From assembly GCA_003545625.1 (NCBI GenBank), contig DODH01000317.1:1-7771 (forward strand): 7,771 bases of DNA. The letters run 5' to 3'. The position numbers and the translations under genes were made by a program. Below, piece by piece: positions 1 to 6,119 of the stretch. The notes below the pieces were generated by a model. The model was not told the DNA's origin. It saw only the letters and a list, made by a program, of their open reading frames with translations, and did not search any database. Position 1 is the stretch's first letter, and every line of letters starts with the position of its first letter. The DNA is from Nitrospina sp. Its GTDB lineage: Bacteria > Nitrospinota > Nitrospinia > Nitrospinales > VA-1.

Positions 1-525
1 ACCTATCATTTCAGCAAATTCACTCCAGAAAAAAAAATTATCCAAAAAATGGTAGACACTTTCAGGGAACAAGTTTTAAAACCCCAGTTATTAATGAGTG
101 CGAAAAAAAGTTCCCTTGCCTGGTATGAAATCATTACCCTGGCTTCCCTGATAGAAAAAGAAACCGGGTTGGACTCGGAACGAAAAATAATCTCATCCGT
201 CTTTCATAATCGGTTAAGAAAAAACATGCGTCTGCAAACCGATCCAACCGTGATTTATGCTATGGAGAAGTTTGACGGCAATATCCGCAAACGCGATTTG
301 AAAATCGACTCCCCTTACAACACCTACCGGCATAAAGGATTGCCCCCCGGCCCTATCGCGAATCCGGGACTCAAGTCCATTGTGGCGGCGATATCCCCTA
401 TTGAATCCGATCACCTGTATTTTGTTTCCCGGCAAGATGGTAGCCATCATTTTTCTTCCACCCTTATCGAACATAACCGGGCGGTACAAAAATACCAGTT
501 GCGAAAAGCCCATTTCCGAAGGTGA
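1..525 (+). CDS. mltG: Endolytic murein transglycosylase MltG, C-terminal part
   Basis: MltG is an inner-membrane lytic transglycosylase that cuts nascent glycan strands in the periplasm and is thought to set their length. The reading frame is open from base 1, so the N-terminus (membrane anchor and LysM-like region) lies outside the window; 174 residues are visible. The YceG/MltG catalytic domain is clear: LASLIEKETG with the conserved catalytic Glu, then FHNRL, MRLQTDPTVIY, YNTYRHKGLPPGPIANPG, and near the end YFVSRQDGSHHFS followed by EHNRAV. The C-terminal end matches the normal family end, with a TGA at 523-525, so nothing appears lost on this side. The usual neighbours tmk or holB are not seen downstream; the next gene is convergent, with only 13 nt between the stop codons. 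Family assignment is very secure. Confidence 0.96.
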   Translation, partial: TYHFSKFTPEKKIIQKMVDTFREQVLKPQLLMSAKKSSLAWYEIITLASLIEKETGLDSERKIISSVFHNRLRKNMRLQTDPTVIYAMEKFDGNIRKRDLKIDSPYNTYRHKGLPPGPIANPGLKSIVAAISPIESDHLYFVSRQDGSHHFSSTLIEHNRAVQKYQLRKAHFRR

Positions 526-538
526 CCGATTAATTATT

Positions 539-712
539 CTAGTTCAAATTGTTTTTGATCGTTAACTTTGAGCCCTGTATTCTTTTGTGTTGCGCTTGGA
601 GCCGGGCAAACTCCTTATCCTGTTCACGAATTTTTTCCGTCAGCATTTCATTAGCTCCATTTAACAAAAAAGCGACTTCCCTCCAATTCACTTCCTGATC
701 ATTCGGTTCCAT
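539..712 (-). CDS. Small charged protein divergent from the repressor (57 aa)
   Basis: A 57-codon frame, ATG at 712 to TAG at 539-541, begins MEPNDQEVNWREVAFLLNGA. It was found by reading the minus strand upstream of the repressor. The main support is a perfect AGGAGG ribosome binding site 8 nt before the ATG and a good promoter further upstream (786-813). The product is highly charged, has no Cys, no signal peptide and no membrane segment. The stretch from about residue 12 to 46 is predicted by eye to be one amphipathic helix, possibly a coiled coil, followed by a short basic tail. No family is recognised. Divergence from a CI/LexA-like repressor suggests that it is the repressor's target, perhaps an antirepressor, modulator or toxin-like microprotein; that role is inference only. 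Confidence 0.7.
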   Translation of the reverse strand: MEPNDQEVNWREVAFLLNGANEMLTEKIREQDKEFARLQAQHKRIQGSKLTIKNNLN

Positions 713-720
713 AACTCACT

Positions 721-726
721 CCTCCT
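721..726 (-). promoter_or_regulatory. Strong Shine-Dalgarno site for the 57-aa gene
   Basis: The minus strand reads AGGAGG, then 8 nt, then ATG at 712. This is an ideal site and fixes the start. It contrasts with the divergent repressor gene, which has no visible Shine-Dalgarno sequence, so the two divergent genes are probably translated at very different rates. Confidence 0.75.
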
Positions 727-761
727 GATGGGGGGCCGGCCATGTCAAAACCCCAAATTTA

Positions 762-790
762 TTGATTATTTAAATGGATTAGTCTAATAT
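762..790 (+). promoter_or_regulatory. Possible promoter of the repressor gene
   Basis: TTGATT (762-767) and TAATAT (785-790) are separated by exactly 17 nt; each matches the sigma70 consensus at four of six positions. Transcription would begin near 797, giving a leader of about 33 nt. The -10 box overlaps both inverted repeats at 778-802, which fits negative autoregulation. The region is very AT-rich, so such matches arise easily by chance. Confidence 0.35.
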
Positions 791-802
791 ATTCATATAT
801 TA
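778..802. promoter_or_regulatory. Candidate repressor operator (two overlapping palindromes)
   Basis: Two perfect inverted repeats overlap here. The first is ATTAG-T-CTAAT (778-788). The second is TAATATA-TTCA-TATATTA (785-802), with 7-bp arms. Both lie in the divergent promoter region between the 57-aa gene and the XRE/S24 repressor and cover the -10 boxes proposed for both directions. Dimeric helix-turn-helix repressors of the CI/LexA type bind such dyads. That this is the operator is inferred from position and symmetry; AT-rich DNA yields palindromes by chance. Confidence 0.5.
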
Positions 803-813
803 ACTTTTGTCAA
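786..813 (-). promoter_or_regulatory. Sigma70-type promoter for the 57-aa gene
   Basis: On the minus strand a consensus -35 box TTGACA (808-813) is followed after 16 nt by TATATT (786-791), which matches the -10 consensus at five of six positions. Transcription would start near 779, giving a leader of about 65 nt that contains the GGCCGGCC palindrome (734-741) before the ribosome binding site. The -10 box and most of the spacer lie inside the 785-802 palindrome, so a protein bound there would block this promoter. Confidence 0.6.
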
Positions 814-829
814 TCAAAAATATAAATTA

Positions 830-1498
830 ATGACTAATAATATTAACGAAAGAATAATTAAATCAAGGAAATCAAAGGGATTCACGCAAAAATATTTAGC
901 CGAAATATTAAATATTTCTCTCCCTACCATGAACCATTACGAAAGCGGAAAACGGATTCCAAACTCTGCTTTGCTGGCAAAGCTGGCCGGAGTTGTCGAA
1001 TGTGATCCCGGCTGGTTGCTCACGGGTCAGGGAAGTGAAAACACGCAAAAGTCATTTCTTGGCGATTCGTCTATGGAAGGATTTGTCCTGGTGCCCCGAT
1101 ACAATATTGAAGCTTCCGCCGGAGGCGGTTCCATCATTCATTCCGAGCAGATTGTCGATCATCTCGCTTTCAAGGCAGATTGGGTTCATAAAGAGCTGGG
1201 CACCGACCCCAAAAACCTGGTTCTGGTTCATTCCATGGGGGACTCGATGGAACCGACGATCCGTTCCGGCGACCTGCTTCTTGTCGACCGGAGCAAATCA
1301 CGCATGAAGGGAGATGGCATTTACCTGATCAACCTGGATGATGGGTTGATGGTCAAACGGGTGGAATGGTTACTTGGCGGTTCGGTGGTTATTCGCGGGG
1401 ACAATACTACCGTTTCCAGAGAACAGATTCTGCCTTCAACGGACCTGGAAAAACTCCACATTCTCGGTCGTGTCGTGTGGGTAGGGAGCAAGATATGA
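830..1498 (+). CDS. XRE-family, S24-peptidase (CI/LexA-like) repressor
   Basis: This 222-residue protein has the two-domain layout of phage CI/C2 repressors and LexA relatives. Residues about 6-65 form an XRE/HTH_3 DNA-binding domain (SKGFTQKYLAEILNISLPTMNHYESGKRIP). A linker leads to an S24 peptidase domain from about residue 85. It has the Ala-Gly cleavage candidate A97-G98 within EASAGGGS, the catalytic Ser139 in MGDSMEP and the catalytic Lys176 in DGLMVKR. In this family RecA filaments made at DNA damage stimulate self-cleavage, which separates the domains and relieves repression. All catalytic elements are present, so the protein should be autolytic. The ATG at 830 starts the HTH domain at the usual distance, but no Shine-Dalgarno sequence is visible. 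There are no phage structural or recombination genes in view, so it may be a domesticated repressor or a prophage remnant. It converges with panE, leaving 17 nt between stops. Confidence 0.93.
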   Translation: MTNNINERIIKSRKSKGFTQKYLAEILNISLPTMNHYESGKRIPNSALLAKLAGVVECDPGWLLTGQGSENTQKSFLGDSSMEGFVLVPRYNIEASAGGGSIIHSEQIVDHLAFKADWVHKELGTDPKNLVLVHSMGDSMEPTIRSGDLLLVDRSKSRMKGDGIYLINLDDGLMVKRVEWLLGGSVVIRGDNTTVSREQILPSTDLEKLHILGRVVWVGSKI

Positions 1499-1515
1499 TA
1501 GAACTATGGACATTA

Positions 1516-2484
1516 TTAATCCATCCTCGGATCATCCGGTTTCTTTTGCAGAAATAGAATCTGGTTGCGGATGGTTTCATTGAAAGGGACATCAATCTTC
1601 AATTTTCGTCCTTCCCACACAATCACTCCGTTGAGTGCTTCAATCTCTGTCTTTCTTCCTGCTCGGATGTCCTGCAACATGGAAGATTCGTGTCCATAGG
1701 TACTGGGTAAAAGCTGTCCATAAAAATCCTTAAGATAATCCTTGGCACTCAGCCAATGGCTTGAATAACCCAACCCCTGCATGACCTGAAAAACTTCCAT
1801 TACGATGCGCTCCATGAGAACCCGGCTATTTTCTTCCTCCCCCAAATGTCCGTAAGGAACTTGCAAAATGGCGCCCAAGGCATTGAGCGGACAGTTATAA
1901 AGCATTTTTGCCCACAGGTCTTTGCCGATATCGTCCGTGACGGCGCTGGGTAGTCCGCCCAGACTCAAAGCCTCCGCCAAGACCTGCAAACGTGAGGAAT
2001 CTTCATCAAACAGGCTGCCAAGATGAACAGGCTGGGCGTGTACGGTCACATCCACAACATGAGGTTCCGGTCGGATGAATCCGGTTATAACGCGTGCGTT
2101 ATAAACCTGTTTGGGAGAAAAAAACCGGGAAAAAATTTCGGCATTACCCCAGCCGTTCTGGCAAAGAATAATGGGGCTTTTTTGATGTGCCAGAGTTGAT
2201 TCTGCTTTCAATTGCCGCGCTGAGTTTTCCGTATCGAACGATTTAGTACAGACCAGGTAAAAGTCAAAGGATTCCCGACCCGTTTCAGCCAGGTTTGACG
2301 AGGCCGTCAACTGGCGCGGGGAAAAAAAGGCAGACCCAAAAATACCCTGCCGTTGCAAGCCGTCTTTCCTCAACGCGACAACAGTTTGTTCTTTTCCAAC
2401 AAGATGGACACGGTGGCCCGCCTGCAATAAAAAGCTGGAAAACCCAAGGCCCACCGCGCCTGCCCCAAAAACTAATACTTTCAC
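1516..2484 (-). CDS. panE: 2-dehydropantoate 2-reductase (ketopantoate reductase)
   Basis: PanE/ApbA reduces ketopantoate to pantoate with NADPH in cytoplasmic pantothenate and CoA synthesis. The 322 residues match the family length. The N-terminal Rossmann fold starts at once with VFGAGAVGLG (residues 5-14), followed by LVCTKSFD and CQNGWGN (N110). The C-terminal helical domain has DLWAKMLYNCPLNALGAI with the expected catalytic Lys193 and Asn197. The family signature follows at residues 267-286 (SSMLQDIRAGRKTEIEALNG), with the acidic catalytic Glu280. The start is GTG at 2484: an in-frame TAA lies only 9 nt upstream in the mRNA, which excludes a longer protein. The ribosome binding site is weak. 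No other pantothenate genes are nearby. Some ApbA-family members act on other 2-oxo acids, so the substrate is assigned by family only. Confidence 0.92.
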   Translation of the reverse strand: MKVLVFGAGAVGLGFSSFLLQAGHRVHLVGKEQTVVALRKDGLQRQGIFGSAFFSPRQLTASSNLAETGRESFDFYLVCTKSFDTENSARQLKAESTLAHQKSPIILCQNGWGNAEIFSRFFSPKQVYNARVITGFIRPEPHVVDVTVHAQPVHLGSLFDEDSSRLQVLAEALSLGGLPSAVTDDIGKDLWAKMLYNCPLNALGAILQVPYGHLGEEENSRVLMERIVMEVFQVMQGLGYSSHWLSAKDYLKDFYGQLLPSTYGHESSMLQDIRAGRKTEIEALNGVIVWEGRKLKIDVPFNETIRNQILFLQKKPDDPRMD

Positions 2485-2538
2485 TATTTCTTATCCATCC
2501 ATAGAGTGTTCGATTACAACGTAGCACAGTATCACCCA

Positions 2539-2567
2539 TTGATAAATTGACCAAAGAGCGATAAACT
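2539..2567 (+). promoter_or_regulatory. Probable promoter of the membrane protein/pentapeptide unit
   Basis: TTGATA (2539-2544, five of six matches to -35) and TAAACT (2562-2567, four of six to -10) are spaced by 17 nt in the gap between the divergent panE and the 2624 gene. Transcription would start near 2574, leaving a leader of about 50 nt before the ribosome binding site. Confidence 0.4.
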
Positions 2568-2623
2568 ACGAATTGAAAATAATATTTATCACTTCAGCGG
2601 GTTCCCGTAGAGAAGGGAGTATC

Positions 2624-3166
2624 ATGAATATGGAAAATCAGCAAACACATTTCGACCATGAAGATTGGCTCAATCACCTTTACCGGTACATTGAAACAGC
2701 CCGTCAGTTTGGCAATGAACTCTTCAGGGGCTTAAAATCCATTTCACAAAAAGGTTTGTTGGAAGCCTGGAGCGAAATTCGCTCCGTTGTATCCAAGCTC
2801 ACTCCTCAGGACTTTATTATTACAGGATTGGTAACCCTTACCGGAATTGTTGGCGGATTATTTTTTCTGATCGGACTTAGCCTTTTCGGCTATCAGGCTA
2901 TACTCTGGCTGCAGGACGGGGTTTGGACTGCGTTCCCGCTTTTTGCAGTTTTCAATTTCCTGTTTGAGAACACGATCCTCCATCAATGGATGATTCACCC
3001 GGAATCATGGATGGGCCTGCAAAAACTTTTCTCATGGTTTTTGGAGTCTGTCCCCCTTTCAGTGGCATTAATGATTCCTGGTCTTGCCATTGCCTTCTTC
3101 ATGGCAGGAACCATGGTGGTGACCATGCTCTTTCGTTTCGTTCAGTTAAAAAACAGGAATGGCTGA
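2624..3166 (+). CDS. Small multi-span inner-membrane protein, unknown
   Basis: The likely product is 180 residues, starting MNMENQQTHF. ATG 2624 is preferred because GGGAG at 2615-2619 lies just upstream; an in-frame ATG at 2630 gives a more usual spacing and is equally possible. An in-frame TTG at 2573 could add 17 residues but has no support. The first 60 residues are charged and soluble (HEDWLNHLYRYIETARQFGNELFRGLKSI). Hydrophobic stretches follow at about residues 66-92 (FIITGLVTLTGIVGGLFFLIG), 100-115 (TAFPLFAVFNFLF) and 144-172 (VPLSVALMIPGLAIAFFMAG), ending in a short basic tail. Two or three membrane spans are likely. I recognise no family. The stop overlaps the start of the pentapeptide-repeat gene by 8 nt, so the two are co-transcribed and probably co-translated, suggesting a functional pair. 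Confidence 0.82.
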   Translation: MNMENQQTHFDHEDWLNHLYRYIETARQFGNELFRGLKSISQKGLLEAWSEIRSVVSKLTPQDFIITGLVTLTGIVGGLFFLIGLSLFGYQAILWLQDGVWTAFPLFAVFNFLFENTILHQWMIHPESWMGLQKLFSWFLESVPLSVALMIPGLAIAFFMAGTMVVTMLFRFVQLKNRNG

Positions 3167-3887
3167 AAATACTCCATCGCTCAAGGAAAAACTGGAGGGT
3201 TCCAAAAAATACCTTCTAAACGCCGACCTTAAAGGTGCCAATCTGGAAGGAGCCAATCTGGAAGGGGCGGAGCTGATTGGCGCCGATTTGCGCGGAGCCA
3301 ACTTAAAAAAAATATACCTCAGCCTGGCTAAAATCTCTAAAGCCAATCTATCCGGGGCAGACCTTACCGAGGCAAATCTCAGCGGGGCGGATTTAAACAA
3401 ATCCAACCTGGGGGGCGCCAACCTTCAAAACGCCTATATCCGACGTGCCGACCTGCGTGGGGCCAATTTCAGCGAAACCAACCTTACTAAAGCCAATCTT
3501 AGGGAATGCGCACTATATAAAGTCTGGATGAAGAATGCGGATTGCACTGGGGCCAATTTACAAAACATTAAAGCCTCACGATCACAAATGCAGGATACGG
3601 TGTTCAAGGGAGCCAAACTGGAAGGAGCAGATCTTTCCGGAGCCCGGCTTGAACGTGCCAACTTTGAAGATGCCGGTCTGCAAACGGCAAACCTCAACCA
3701 TGCAAATTTAAAAGGTGCAAACCTCAAACGGGCGGACTTGCGAGGAGCCAATTTGCACCATGTGGTGGGGTTGACCCGGGAACAGATCGAACTGGCCCTT
3801 ATGGACAAAAAAACCCTTTTGCCCAGTTACCTTAAAATTAAATGGACCTCCGAAACTGTGTTTGAATTTCTTGACGACAAAAATTAA
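3159..3887 (+). CDS. Pentapeptide-repeat protein 1 (36 unbroken pentads)
   Basis: This 242-residue protein is almost entirely A(D/N)LXX pentapeptide repeat. Residues 20-199 can be cut into 36 consecutive pentads with Leu, Phe, Ile or Met at nearly every fifth position and no phase break, predicting a right-handed quadrilateral beta helix of nine turns. The least regular part is residues 115-150 (YKVWM, KNADC, QNIKA). A 19-residue charged N-terminus and a non-repeat tail (203-242, GLTREQIELALMDKKTLLPS then KIKWTSE) flank the helix. There is no signal peptide, so it is probably cytoplasmic. The ATG lies inside the end of the membrane-protein gene (ATGGCTGA), consistent with translational coupling. 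Pentapeptide proteins mostly have unknown roles; a few, such as Qnr and MfpA, mimic DNA and bind gyrase, but nothing here shows that function. Confidence 0.93.
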   Translation: MAENTPSLKEKLEGSKKYLLNADLKGANLEGANLEGAELIGADLRGANLKKIYLSLAKISKANLSGADLTEANLSGADLNKSNLGGANLQNAYIRRADLRGANFSETNLTKANLRECALYKVWMKNADCTGANLQNIKASRSQMQDTVFKGAKLEGADLSGARLERANFEDAGLQTANLNHANLKGANLKRADLRGANLHHVVGLTREQIELALMDKKTLLPSYLKIKWTSETVFEFLDDKN

Positions 3888-3910
3888 GAGCATTTCCAAA
3901 AAATATTTTC

Positions 3911-3949
3911 TTGCCATGAGTTGCCCTTTGTTTTCAAAGGAGATGGCAA
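3911..3949. terminator. Two-part hairpin between convergent genes
   Basis: An outer stem TTGCCAT (3911-3917)/ATGGCAA (3943-3949) encloses an inner stem CCTTTG (3925-3930)/CAAAGG (3935-3940) with a TTTT loop. It lies between the convergent stops at 3887 and 4002. Read on the minus strand it is followed by a T-rich stretch (GAAAATATTTTTT), weak support for termination of the 4481 transcript. The plus side lacks a U tract, so its action there is uncertain. Confidence 0.5.
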
Positions 3950-4001
3950 ATTGCAGGCTCATAAAATTATAGACTATCAGAGATCCTCTTATACCACCTT
4001 C

Positions 4002-4481
4002 TCACATTTGGTCTCTTCTGTCGATTTCACCCAGTAGTTCTCCCACTGTTCTAATATTGATTAAATCCCGGTAGCCCGAGATCATACCAATGATCCCTGT
4101 ACTGAGAGGAAACGGTTCGTCCCGGTCACGTAAGATAATCGTCCCCGTTATATCCTGCTCATTAAACTTGGGAATCTGCTCCACCTTTAATGGAAGTTTC
4201 TGCTCTTCCACCTCTATCGAAAAGGAATATTGTTTTTCAAGATATAATTTCAGTTCATCCACTTCCTGTTCGGATAAAAAATAATTAGCCCGACGCAGAA
4301 TCCATAGCTTTTCCTTGCCGGTTTCTGGCAAGCCCTGGTAGTTTTCAATCAACTGGTGATAAGGAACCAAAGGCTCATCGCGCAAATAGCAAACCCAATC
4401 CACCTTCACGAAAGTTTCAGGATTCTGGCCAGATAAAAGCCGGGAAGAATCTATCAATGAAAAAGCACGATACAATTTCAT
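4002..4481 (-). CDS. Conserved-looking hypothetical protein, 159 aa
   Basis: The protein begins MKLYRAFSLIDSSRLLSGQN and ends at TGA 4002-4004. The start is well supported: AGGAG at 4491-4495 lies 9 nt before the ATG. It is soluble, with no signal peptide or membrane span. The first half is mixed alpha/beta, with a short region rich in Trp, Tyr and Arg (VDWVCYLRDEPLVPYHQLIE, then EKLWILRRANYFLSEQEVDE). The second half has an acidic alternating stretch (FSIEVEEQKLPLKVEQIPKF) and IILRDRDEPFPLSTGIIGM. There is no known catalytic motif, and I do not recognise the family. Its upstream neighbour is the divergent 4644 ORF, and it converges with pentapeptide-repeat gene 1. The gene call is firm and the function is unknown. 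Confidence 0.82.
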   Translation of the reverse strand: MKLYRAFSLIDSSRLLSGQNPETFVKVDWVCYLRDEPLVPYHQLIENYQGLPETGKEKLWILRRANYFLSEQEVDELKLYLEKQYSFSIEVEEQKLPLKVEQIPKFNEQDITGTIILRDRDEPFPLSTGIIGMISGYRDLINIRTVGELLGEIDRRDQM

Positions 4482-4643
4482 CCCTAATATCTCCTAATTC
4501 AGCAACCTGCTATTCCGGAATCAATAAACTTAAGCACCCTGGAAAATTTTTGTATTCTCTCCTACCCGTACAAGGTATGATGAAAACCATTTAAGAAAGG
4601 CTCTAATTTTAACCGACACTTGTTATTTTTCCATGGACAAAAA

Positions 4644-4874
4644 ATGGATACAGATAGAAAACTAATCAAATTCTCCGCCGCAACAGGATTTCTAGTAGTT
4701 CTAGAGTTCGGAACTGTTAAGGAAATGAAAGAATACGAAGAAAAAATCAAAAATGCTGGACTGCAATGTGAAATCATCCCGAACTTTAATTTGAATTTTG
4801 ACCAGGCAGACTTGTTCATGGATTTACGTAGCCCGGAATGTAACTCCCAGTTTGACCTCGAAGACTGGATCTAA
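4644..4874 (+). CDS. Possible small hypothetical protein, 76 aa
   Basis: The frame from ATG 4644 begins MDTDRKLIKFSAATGFLVVL and stops at TAA 4872-4874. The composition is protein-like: an initial beta-like strand (GFLVVLEFGTV), an amphipathic helix (KEMKEYEEKIKNAGLQCEI) and an acidic tail ending QFDLEDWI, which suggests a small beta-alpha-beta fold. Two Cys residues are present. No Shine-Dalgarno sequence precedes the ATG, and an in-frame TTG at 4620 is no better, so expression is the main doubt. The opposite-strand frame over the same DNA looks like a shadow. The family is not recognised. Confidence 0.5.
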   Translation: MDTDRKLIKFSAATGFLVVLEFGTVKEMKEYEEKIKNAGLQCEIIPNFNLNFDQADLFMDLRSPECNSQFDLEDWI

Positions 4875-4972
4875 CTGACCAGCGGCCGGTGGCTACTGGG
4901 CAAAAGCTCGTTGAGCCGTCAAAACTACCTGCTAGCCAGCAAAAGTTATTGTACCCTTTCAGGGCATGAAGG

Positions 4973-5521
4973 CTAAGGAAGAACACCACGCACACTAGGT
5001 CCAGCATCACGCTGGTGCTGGCGGAGGCTTTTTAGTCTGTCTGTCAGAGTCTGGGGTTTTTCGTTGCGGTTTTGCAAAAGGCGGGTAAACCAGTCCAATC
5101 CTTCTCCAAGACGAGGGTCCATTTTTATGGCCCGGTCATAATCGGCAATAGCCTGAGGGTAAAGCCCCATTCGGTCCTGCAGGATGCCCCTGTTTGCAAA
5201 AGAAACGGCGGAGCCGGGGTCGCGTTCGAGCACTTCGTTAAACGCTTCCAGGGCTTCTCTATCCCGACCCAACTGCATCAGCGTTCGAGCCCTTCCCCTT
5301 TGCGCGTGGATGAAACCGGGGTATTCCCGGATACTGGTTTCATAGTCCCGCAGAGCATCCTCATATTTTCCATCGGTATAGAGCCCCACCGCACGACTGA
5401 ATGCGGGCCCACCGGGATGAGTTTTTGGTCCTGCTCCTTTGTATAAAGCCCACACCAGCGACGCAAAAATCAGCCCTATCCCAAAATAACGGATTCCTCT
5501 GTAAATCATGTCGGTGTTCAT
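4973..5521 (-). CDS. Membrane-anchored TPR protein
   Basis: The preferred product is 182 residues from ATG 5521 (MNTDMIYRGIRYFGIGLIFA). One N-terminal hydrophobic segment at about residues 10-28, preceded by Arg, acts as a signal anchor. A Gly/Pro linker leads to three tetratricopeptide repeats at about 39-68 (AVGLYTDGKYEDALRDYETS), 71-102 (RARTLMQLGRDREALEAFNE) and 105-136 (NRGILQDRMGLYPQAIADYD), then a partial fourth helix and a basic tail. The TPR region probably faces the periplasm and binds partner proteins. The start is uncertain: no Shine-Dalgarno sequence is visible, another ATG lies at 5509, and an in-frame TTG at 5572 would extend it by 17 residues and bring it within 21 nt of the gene upstream. 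It is probably the last gene of the cluster that includes hspQ. Confidence 0.85.
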   Translation of the reverse strand: MNTDMIYRGIRYFGIGLIFASLVWALYKGAGPKTHPGGPAFSRAVGLYTDGKYEDALRDYETSIREYPGFIHAQRGRARTLMQLGRDREALEAFNEVLERDPGSAVSFANRGILQDRMGLYPQAIADYDRAIKMDPRLGEGLDWFTRLLQNRNEKPQTLTDRLKSLRQHQRDAGPSVRGVLP

Positions 5522-5593
5522 GGCAAAGGCACAATCCAACCTCAAGCTACCCGCTGTCCGGGAATCGCGCAACCCTTAAAGGACAAGGAAGAA

Positions 5594-6115
5594 CTAATTC
5601 TGAAGTTTCCAATGGGCGAGCCGGATGCCATCTTTTTGAGACTTGCGGGTGATTCTTTCGACTGCTTCCGCAGAAATTTTTTCACCTTTATAAAGCGCAT
5701 TGACAAATTTGGCCACAAGCTCCGGGTGGCCCTGACCAAAAGCAGGAAGTTTTTTGCCGACCCAGTCGAATATAGATTCATCCGCCGTATAAAACTTTAA
5801 AAAGGTCGAAAGATGCAAAATCAAACTATTGCGCCCCACATTTTTTGGTTTGCGTTGCCCCTTGCAGACGGAAACAGAAAGTTGAATGCCCCCTATTCTT
5901 CTGCGGGAATCCATCTGATCTTTTTCGGCAAGGTATTTTGAAGCCAGAAAACAGGTGGACAGCACACTGCTTTCCAGGTTCCCATAGGGAAACTCGTTGT
6001 CACCCTGCTGTAGTTTCTTCATTTTATCTATCGCCGACTTGCCTTTTGGCGAATAACAAAAATGGGCACGCCAGACTTTGAATTCTTTAACTGTCTTAAT
6101 TATGATAGATGGCAT
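5594..6115 (-). CDS. Unknown protein encoded directly after hspQ, 173 aa
   Basis: The frame stays open upstream to 6307, but that part only shadows hspQ. The ATG at 6115 is chosen because it lies 4 nt after the hspQ stop (TAACGTAATG), a coupled arrangement that could explain the missing Shine-Dalgarno sequence. The product begins MPSIIIKTVKEFKVWRAHFC and ends IRLAHWKLQN. It is basic and soluble, with no signal peptide or membrane span. Visible segments are a helix-like region (KGKSAIDKMKKLQQGDNEFP), a small polar stretch rich in Arg and Gly (SRRRIGGIQLSVSVCKGQRK) and a C-terminal helix-rich part (GHPELVAKFVNALYKGEKIS, then AEAVERITRKSQ). I recognise no family. Linkage to hspQ hints at proteostasis or a replication-related job, which is inference only. 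Confidence 0.7.
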   Translation of the reverse strand: MPSIIIKTVKEFKVWRAHFCYSPKGKSAIDKMKKLQQGDNEFPYGNLESSVLSTCFLASKYLAEKDQMDSRRRIGGIQLSVSVCKGQRKPKNVGRNSLILHLSTFLKFYTADESIFDWVGKKLPAFGQGHPELVAKFVNALYKGEKISAEAVERITRKSQKDGIRLAHWKLQN

Positions 6116-6119
6116 TACG

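Noticed and set aside
734..741. GGCCGGCC palindrome as a protein-binding site
   Set aside because: A single 8-bp GC palindrome in the leader of the 57-aa gene; too short and unsupported to call beyond noting it.
1366..1595. Small frames spanning the junction of the repressor and panE
   Set aside because: They overlap both well-supported genes in wrong frames and have no ribosome binding site.
3220..3760. Regular 15-nt DNA periodicity resembling a tandem repeat or array
   Set aside because: It is the coding signature of pentapeptide repeats; there are no constant repeats separated by unique spacers, so it is not a CRISPR or a satellite.
3146..3808. Long minus-strand frames antisense to pentapeptide gene 1, rich in Ser-Ala-Pro and Arg-Leu-Ala
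   Set aside because: They mirror the codon repeats of the sense gene; the periodic composition keeps the antisense frame open. They have no ribosome binding sites.
5001..5021. Inverted repeat CCAGCA/TGCTGG as a terminator
   Set aside because: It lies inside the 3' end of the TPR gene coding sequence and has no U tract.
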